Source: Oxytricha trifallax
Lineage: Eukaryota > Ciliophora > Spirotrichea > Sporadotrichida > Oxytrichidae
Assembly (NCBI GenBank): GCA_000711775.1
Contig: ARYC01000408.1
Location: 1-64,000 of the forward strand
Direction of reading: 5' to 3'
DNA: 64,000 nucleotides
The number at the start of each line of letters is the position of its first letter. Positions within the stretch are counted from its first letter, which is position 1. Made by a program: the position numbers and the translations under genes. Below, piece by piece: positions 57,803 through 64,000 of this stretch. The notes below the pieces were generated by a model. It was not told where the DNA came from. It did no database searches and saw only the letters and a list, made by a program, of their open reading frames with translations.

Positions 57803-58154
57803 ATTTATAATTTAATTTAAAATATTGAATTAATTTCAAAAATATCAAATAAATAAAGTAAATTTATATCTTAATATAATTCAAAAATTTCCCCTTTTCT
57901 TTAAAATTTCTAATAATTTAAAAATTCAGATAAGATTCCAAAGAAGAAAAAAAGATCTATAATAATTATAATTAAGAAAATTAATACTCCAAACAGAAAA
58001 ACTAAACATAATTGATATTTTTAAAATTAAATTTGCCTAAATTGTTTCTATGAATGGATTTTGTAAATTTGATAAAAAAAAATATTAATTAAACTATATT
58101 TATAGCCTCATTTAATTGCTCAAAAATTTGTAAAACACTTTTTTATTTAAAAAA

Positions 58155-58340
58155 GAGCAGTGTAAAAAATCTCTCTGCAATAATCCCAGGAAGTTATGAG
58201 TATTAATAAATGTATATTTAAAATTAATTTTTAAGATAAAATATAATAATTTATTATCATTAGTACTAAGAATGATTAGTTAACAAAATTTAGGAATACC
58301 TTCATAATTGTAAGCTTGTCTATACCTTTTGAGGGATTAT
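58155..58340 (-). CDS. Split kinase gene, copy 2: N-terminal EF-module pieces (two)
   Basis: Reverse strand KGIDKLTIMKVF (58335-58297) and YSQLPGIIAERFFTLL (58205-58158). Counterparts of 13615-13772, with the same order and spacing. Confidence 0.7.
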
Positions 58341-59014
58341 AATTATTTATTAAATACAATTTATTTTGAAAAATTACTGTATATAAACAAATAATTGAAG
58401 CAAATGTTTAAAAATATCTAACTATATTTTACACTAATATCTTGAGATATTAAATATATATGGATCGCATTTGTAAACATATTAGAATATAGAAATAAAT
58501 TTAAATTGAAGGTATGTTCTAGTCTAATAATAATGATTTTATAATGCATTTCTTTTATATATTTTGAGATTTTATTGCCACTCTATTAAAATTATATCAG
58601 AACTCGTTCCTGTCTTTCTTTCTGTTAATCATTAGATTATAATATATAATGATAACTTCTAACTTGAAAAAATATTATAAAATCTACTATTTGTAAAAAT
58701 ACTAGTTTTTCCATAAAACAACTGTATTATATAAATAATTATATAATAAAATATGTATATGGATCAGTTGATCTGTTTACTATTTTATTTTTTATTTATA
58801 AATTTACTTTGTTGACATATAATTTTATAGGTTATTTAATAATTGTAAGTTTTTTTATTTTTAATTATTAAGAATTCTAATTATCTTTAATTATTTAATT
58901 GGTAAATTCTGTTAGGATAATTGGTAAAAATATTAAGTAGAATATTATATTGAGTTTAGTTTTCAAATTATGAAAATAATTAAGAAAAATATTTATTTAT
59001 TAATTTATGTCATT
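58341..59014. other. IES left of TBE H, no gene seen
   Basis: AT-rich, no open frame or repeat arms recognised; ends at the TBE H insertion point (flank ATT). Confidence 0.55.
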
Positions 59015-59153
59015 CAAAACCCCAAAACCCCTTAGTGAGGTTTATAAGTGCTTTAATTTGTAGGGTATAGTTGAGGTCTTATTGGGGTTAGTATAGAAAG
59101 TGCATGTTTTATGTGAATTTTAAGTATATTTAATGATTATTAGGCGATTTAAC

Positions 59154-60577
59154 TCAAACAAATTTTATCTACTTGTATTTATTGTATCTCTTGAATCTTG
59201 CTCTATGCAGTGGTTCAAGTAAATCGTCTAAGGATTATCTTGGATATGATAATGCTTTTACAATTATCATTTCTACAATCTGTTTGATTTCTTTGCAGAT
59301 TTCGTCCTGCTTTATATGCTTACTCGCTAAACTTATTGATTATTTCTGTTATTTGGTACCATAGTAAGACATGCATTCCATAACACTCTCGAAATTATAG
59401 CAGCTACTGCCCATGCATCCCTCTAAACTGATCCATTCGTCCACTTCTCTCTTATTGGGAAGTAGCCAGGAGTGCCAAGAACCTTTGCTAAAGTTACTAT
59501 CTCTTATCTTAAGGCTCTATTGAAATCGATAACTACGTCTACTAAAGGGCAGATATTCATCATTACATTTTCAGGTTTCAAATCTCTATGAACATATCCA
59601 AGTTCATTCAACTCCTTGACACCCTTTATAATATCTGATAGCATATCATTCAAGTCATCCGGATATCTGTTTTGATATAGATAGTCTCTTAGAGTCATTT
59701 CATATTTCTTAAGTCTCAGTGCGATAAAACTATAGCTTAAAATAACACCATCTAGCTTAAGCAAGTTCTTGCAATATTTTCTCTATGCCTCTCTAAGAAT
59801 CATATATCCGTTAGCAATCTCATTTTAGTATTGCTTGTTCTTAAGGAGATAGCTGAAAGATTCACCTTGTATGCATACTCATCAACCACTATAAGCATTG
59901 CTTTGTTAGGAACACTTTTATGCTAGTAATTCTCAATATAACTACTTAGATTAATTGCATTCAATGCAGGAATGTTCATTGCTTTTGCTTGGAAGCAGGC
60001 TAGAATTGTTTTGCCTGTAGGTTAGTTCATTGATTCTTATCTTTCTGTCTCTTGAGCTTCTCCTGTAACTGTCTTTGAGACTCGAGAGTATTTGATTTTC
60101 TTTTAGCTGGCACAAGTTTTTATGTCTCTTTATCTTAAATCAAAAACTCATTGAGGTGATGCTTTTGCATGTGCTTCTTTACTTTTGCAGAGTGAGTATA
60201 AGACTTCATACAAGTTGTGCATTAGTAGCTTCCATCCACTTTTTTATGCTTGAAATATATCTTGGCTTTGCCAGAGTGTACCTCTTTAAGGTGTCTCTTC
60301 AAGCTTTGTTCGGTTGAGAATAGATTCTATCAGTCTTTACATAAAAATGTTTTTATCTTTTCAATAGGGAGCTGTTCTTTCAGGTCCTCAACATATTGAA
60401 TTTATGTTTAAAGTCCAATATCTGCTCTCTCCTTTAAATTTTATACTTCTATTTGAAGACCTTTAGCTCAACCTCCCTCTCAACTTAAATAACTTCTGGC
60501 TTTTTAGTTGAGCCAAAGTTTAGCTATGATTATCCACTGCTAAGAGAAACTGTTATTTGATTTAAGTTAGCCGCCAT
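59154..60577 (-). pseudogene. TBE H zinc-finger/kinase-like protein, frameshifted
   Basis: ATG at 60575-60577 (MAANLNQITVSLSSG). Two zinc fingers (second CTTCMKSYTHSAKVKKHMQK with the first Cys position TAC/TAG-changed in part). Kinase-like: FIALRLKKYEMTLRDYLYQN, YVHRDLKPENVMMN, VVIDFNRALRQEI (DFN), LGTPGYFPIREKWTN. A shift near 59385 breaks the C-terminal lobe. Normal family stop TGA at 59154-59156 after KQIKFV. Total length is not a multiple of three. Confidence 0.83.
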
Positions 60578-61141
60578 GTTTAAATTCAAATTTAAATTTC
60601 TATTAAAAAGCTCTAAAAACCTCTCTAGTTATTGTTACTCTATATAGGAGTTGGTACTGCAACAATAATGGTTAATTTTGAAGTATTAGAGATCAAATTT
60701 CTGCTTAGTTTATAAACTATAATTTTTCTAATTTCAAGCTTAATATTTTTAATCTTGGTACCAACTTAGATAAAATTCAGGTTGCTACTGGTACCAATTA
60801 GGTTTTGAACCAATTTTTAACTTTTCTATTAAACCTCATTAGTTTAAAACTAGGTACTAATTTAGTTTTGGTGTTATTAAATTGGTACCAATAGATTAAA
60901 CGAATTTAGTACCAGTACTAATTAAATTAAAAAATAATTAGTACTAATTTAATGGAACTAAATTGATAAAAATGGAGCTCCATCTCTGAAGTTTGTTATA
61001 GCTTCTGCCAGCTTTCTCCACGTATCCTTACCAGGTTGACTTCCTATAAGATGCCCATATTTAATACTAAGAATTTTAACAGTAGGATCCAGTACTCTAT
61101 TTATTAAAATTTGAAATTCAATAAGAAGAGAAGGAACAAGT
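60578..61141. promoter_or_regulatory. Divergent intergenic region of TBE H
   Basis: Head-to-head gap between zinc-finger/kinase and 22K. Contains GGTACCAATTAGG, GGTACCAATxxATT and TTAGTACCAGTACTAATTAA units (60760-60960), shared with D and G. Probable bidirectional promoter, from position only. Confidence 0.4.
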
Positions 61142-61934
61142 ATGGAATCTATAAGTACTGCAATGAGAGAGTTGAAGCTTAAGAAATGATCTCAATATTT
61201 AGAAGCAAGGAAGATCTCTATCGATACCTCACTCAGCATGTTAAGCATGTGACAAAAAACTTAATCATATACTATAGTAGTTTTATACCTTCCAACGATG
61301 GAAGGTACCAAAATCTCATTCTTAAAAGTGATTCTCTGTGATGAGAAGAAAGCCTTCAAAAACAATGAAATTAAGTTGATAGAAATACCTATCTACCCAA
61401 AGATTTCAGTCACTGATCTCTACGAGAATGCGATGAAAGATGAAGAGTTGGAAGTTTATCTTCCTACCAAGAAACAACTCTCTAACAAACTTCCAGAAAG
61501 GAGCTTCTTCTTTGGTATTCTTGGCACTTTAGAGAGAGCTATATCAGAGAGATCATTGAAGAAGCTCACAAGAAACGCTACTCTATTTCTCCTGAAGATT
61601 AAAAGAAGCAAGGCATGCTAATAAGCGAGACCTGGCTTGCGGAGCTTAAGAAGCATCCATACCTCTCTAGTAAGCTTTGACACATAACTTTGTAGGGAAA
61701 CCTAGAACTGGTATATTCCTAATGAAAGAACATGCAAAGGTTCAGAGAGAGAGAGAGAAAATCATAGAAAATTCATGAAGTGAGCATGAGACTTTACAAA
61801 AATTTTTAAAAGCCAGATGAAATGAACATAGATGCAGGAGCTGCCACAAAGAGAAGAAATATGGGCCCAAGCAAGCCATAAGAAAGGAGAAGAAGGAGAA
61901 GCCTAATCCCTTTCTGGGCTAATTTAATATGTGA
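61142..61934 (+). pseudogene. TBE H 22K protein gene, two compensating-length frameshifts
   Basis: ATG at 61142. One base is missing near 61167 and one extra lies near 61535, so the middle (MEGTKISFLKVILCDEKKAF, NKLPERSFFFGILGT) is intact but the ends are out of frame. Intron 2 is at 61670-61695 (26 nt, GTAAGC...TTTGTAG). A GTTAAG...TATAG stretch of 38 nt near 61241-61278 stands where intron 1 is in G. Tail MNIDAGAATKRRNMGPSKP, TGA 61932-61934. Confidence 0.8.
61670..61695 (+). other. 26-nt intron 2 of TBE H 22K
   Basis: Same length, position and GT...AG ends as in B, D, E, F and G. Confidence 0.78.
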
Positions 61935-61940
61935 ACTTAT

Positions 61941-63004
61941 TCATTCATTTAAATCTAAGACTTATATTATAAACATTCATTCTTCCTTCTCTCGCACAAA
62001 CTGTTATCTTATCTATGCTTACTCTCTTGCAGCTACTCTGAATCAAGTCTACTGTATCTATAGGCAAGTCATGCATTAGGTGATATAGCAGCAGATTCTT
62101 GTAATGAGTCTTGATTATACTCCATTAGAATTCAATTCCATTAAATTAAGGGCTGTAAGGAATGTTGTAAATAGGAGTTATGTTTAGGTCTTCATAAGCT
62201 TTCTTAGACTCCTTAGTCTTATATTGAGAGGTTGTCGACAAACAGGTTGATCTCCTAATCGTTGTATTTATCTCTCAACTTATGTAGGAACTCTATGTAC
62301 AACTCTCGCTTAATAGAGCGAGGATGAATAACATACTTTTCTAAGCCAGAGTCTTCACTAATACCTGCTAAAATTGCATTGGTTACAACCTTTACTTTAT
62401 AATCGTAGACTTATATATTATCATACTTCTTATACCAAGACTTATTTATAAAGGTGTTGAAGGTAAACACAGCTTCATTAGCTTGTAAGAACTTGATGCT
62501 ATTGTCAATAGCCCTCTGCATTTAATCATATATATAATTTAAATTATTACTATAAAATGGATTTGTAAAATCAATCACTCTCTTCACTCTGTTGACAGTC
62601 TTGAAAGTAATACCATTTCTTCTATAAATGTTGGCTATAGTTTATGGAGAGATACGCATGTCAGGAAACTTGCGATGAAACATCACAGCTCGCTAGTCTA
62701 ATGGAAAGTGTGCCCAATACTTTAAAGTCTTCGAGTGGCAGAGGTAGTCAATATAGTGCTGTGACAACTTTTATTTTCTTGCAGGATGCTTTCAAATGCC
62801 TGAAGTATAATGCTTTACAGCCAACAAGCAATGATACCTAACTGTTGAGGCACTCTTGCGTAATAACCTAGCTATAGCTGCATAATTCATTACAGGTTTG
62901 ACTAAGTCTTTATTAATACTTGTACCATACCAAAGCTTAAGCAGTAAATCTAAATATTACTCATCATAAATAGACCCTAAATTTCGCTAATTTCTATTTC
63001 TCAT
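61941..63004 (-). pseudogene. TBE H transposase, small frameshift
   Basis: ATG at 63002-63004 (MRNRNQRNLGSIYDEQYLDL), TGA at 61941-61943. Length 1064 nt is one base short of a whole number of codons, with the indel near 62221 (other copies TATGAACTGAGAGG, here TATATTGAGAGG), close to the second catalytic Asp (FVDNLS). First Asp region reads NAxEAVFTFNTF with ACA-to-AAT changes (forward 62477-62485); Glu in FNGIEF. Near-complete but probably inactive. Confidence 0.83.
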
Positions 63005-63254
63005 TTTGCAAATTGGCCTAATTTCTCTACTAACCCCAATAAGACCCCAGCTATACCCTACAAATCAAAGCACTTATAAACCTCACTAAGGGGTTTTGGG
63101 GTTTTGAATATGTAATCTTATATTTTTAAGAATATTATTGTCTATTTAAAATTTATCGATTTTATATGTCTTAAAATTAAAAAAAATCTACCATATAACA
63201 TTTATGATTATGATTTCTCATATTCTCTTTTCTACTTTATATTAATTTCATATA

Positions 63255-63478
63255 TTTAATAAGTATTTACTAAGTCTGAGTAAATATCTTTGAAGTATGG
63301 CTCAATCACCAAATCTTTAAAATCTTATGAGATTGATTCCCTGTCGTCTAATATTTCATATCTCTATAAGTTGCTGCCCTTCTCTAAGAAATAGGCATGA
63401 CTGAATTGCAATAGGTCTTCTCCTTTCTTTCTTGAGGGAGTTAGTTTTGTTTTAGGGTTCTACTGATTGTATGATTCA
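63255..63478 (-). CDS. Split kinase gene, copy 2: most 5' piece in view
   Basis: About 72 open codons on the reverse strand: TPSRKKGEDLLQFSHAYFLE, RYEILDDRESISQDFKDLVI, EPYFKDIYSDL. Full-length counterpart of 14540-14742. The gene's true N-terminus lies beyond the window or in unseen pieces. Confidence 0.8.
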
Positions 63479-64000
63479 TAAGTACTTTTTACTTTAAAAA
63501 AAGAATAATTATAATTTATTTTATAAAAAACTAAAAATTTATATATAAATAAAGATTCAATAGATATGTTAGGTGAAGTTTCAGTCATAAAAATAAATAT
63601 TATGTTTAAATATATAATTTTGTTCAGTGTACATCTTGAAAACTGTTGTTATTTTTGTAGTTATGAAATTATATAAAATAACTAATATGTACTCAATTTT
63701 AAATGAACTTTGTATTACTCTTCTTAAAATTTTTACATATTTATTATCATATCATACTTAATTAGATAATTCAATCATAAATGGTATATAAATATTGGAA
63801 TTGAAATAATATACATAACAGTTTTCAGTAAAATTTAATCTTCCTTAACGATTAATTGAAAAATTAAAAATAATTCTATTCAATTGAATTGCCTCCAAGT
63901 TTATTTATAAAATTCAGAATTAATATTATTGCTTTTTTTTAATTTAAATTATTTGATGAACTTTGAATTGAATAATAATGTTTAGTTTAATTTAATTAAT
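63479..64000. other. AT-rich IES, no gene seen
   Basis: Stops in all frames; no repeat arms or transposon ends. Probably the next IES upstream. Confidence 0.5.

Larger units (their letters stand above)
59015..63106 (-). mobile_element. TBE H, complete
   Basis: 4092 bp between CAAAACCCCAAAACCCC and GGGGTTTTGGGGTTTTG with about 84-bp terminal inverted repeats. Flanks ATT (left) and AAT (right). Same subfamily and orientation as G. It lies in the IES between the first two visible pieces of kinase copy 2, so it would be removed with that IES. Confidence 0.94.

Noticed and set aside
1..64000. tRNA, rRNA or CRISPR arrays
   Set aside because: No cloverleaf with conserved T-arm, no rRNA core sequence, and no regularly spaced direct repeats were noticed.

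Overview
The window looks like germline (micronuclear) DNA of a spirotrich ciliate, most likely Oxytricha or a close relative. Four things point there. (1) Seven to eight transposons end in C4A4 telomere-like repeats and have the gene set of TBE (telomere-bearing) elements. (2) Every recognisable protein stays open only if TAA and TAG are read as glutamine and TGA alone as stop. (3) The rest is extremely AT-rich, with short islands of conserved coding sequence, as expected for macronuclear-destined segments (MDS) split by internal eliminated sequences (IES). (4) At least two IES junctions show short direct repeats (pointers) that restore the reading frame when the IES is removed. With the standard code almost nothing here looks like a gene.

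Layout. 1-1292: 3' part of TBE A. 1395-14742: paralogue 1 of a reverse-strand gene cut into many MDSs. 16740-17265: remnant of an SF3-type helicase gene, cut by truncated TBE B (17266-~19911). 21601-22277: near-perfect palindrome. 22555-23432: foldback element carrying a coding fragment. 24808-33205: nested pile of TBE C and TBE E inside TBE D. 34243-38284: TBE F. 38310-39890: decayed reverse-strand gene of unknown function. 40130-40820: palindrome. 41220-63475: paralogue 2 of the split gene, interrupted by complete TBE G (41839-45940) and TBE H (59015-63106).

The split gene reads right to left in both copies. Its pieces, N- to C-terminal, are an EF-hand module, a Ser-rich/acidic linker, a PH-domain-like segment and a CAMK-like protein kinase domain. 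Copy 1 loses its 3' kinase pieces off the left edge; copy 2 runs from its first visible piece to kinase subdomain XI. MDS order is linear, not scrambled, where it can be followed. The copies share IES positions, but IES length differs greatly because palindromic elements and TBEs have inserted into them.

Each TBE carries three genes: a D,D34E (IS630/Tc1-like) transposase of about 42 kDa, a 22K protein convergent with it, and a C2H2 zinc-finger plus kinase-like protein divergent from 22K. The 22K gene has a conserved 26-nt GT-AG intron. Most copies have frameshifts or in-frame TGA codons; G and F are the most complete. A family of about 410-bp palindromes with TTGTAGGAATAC-like ends at TA sites occurs eight times.
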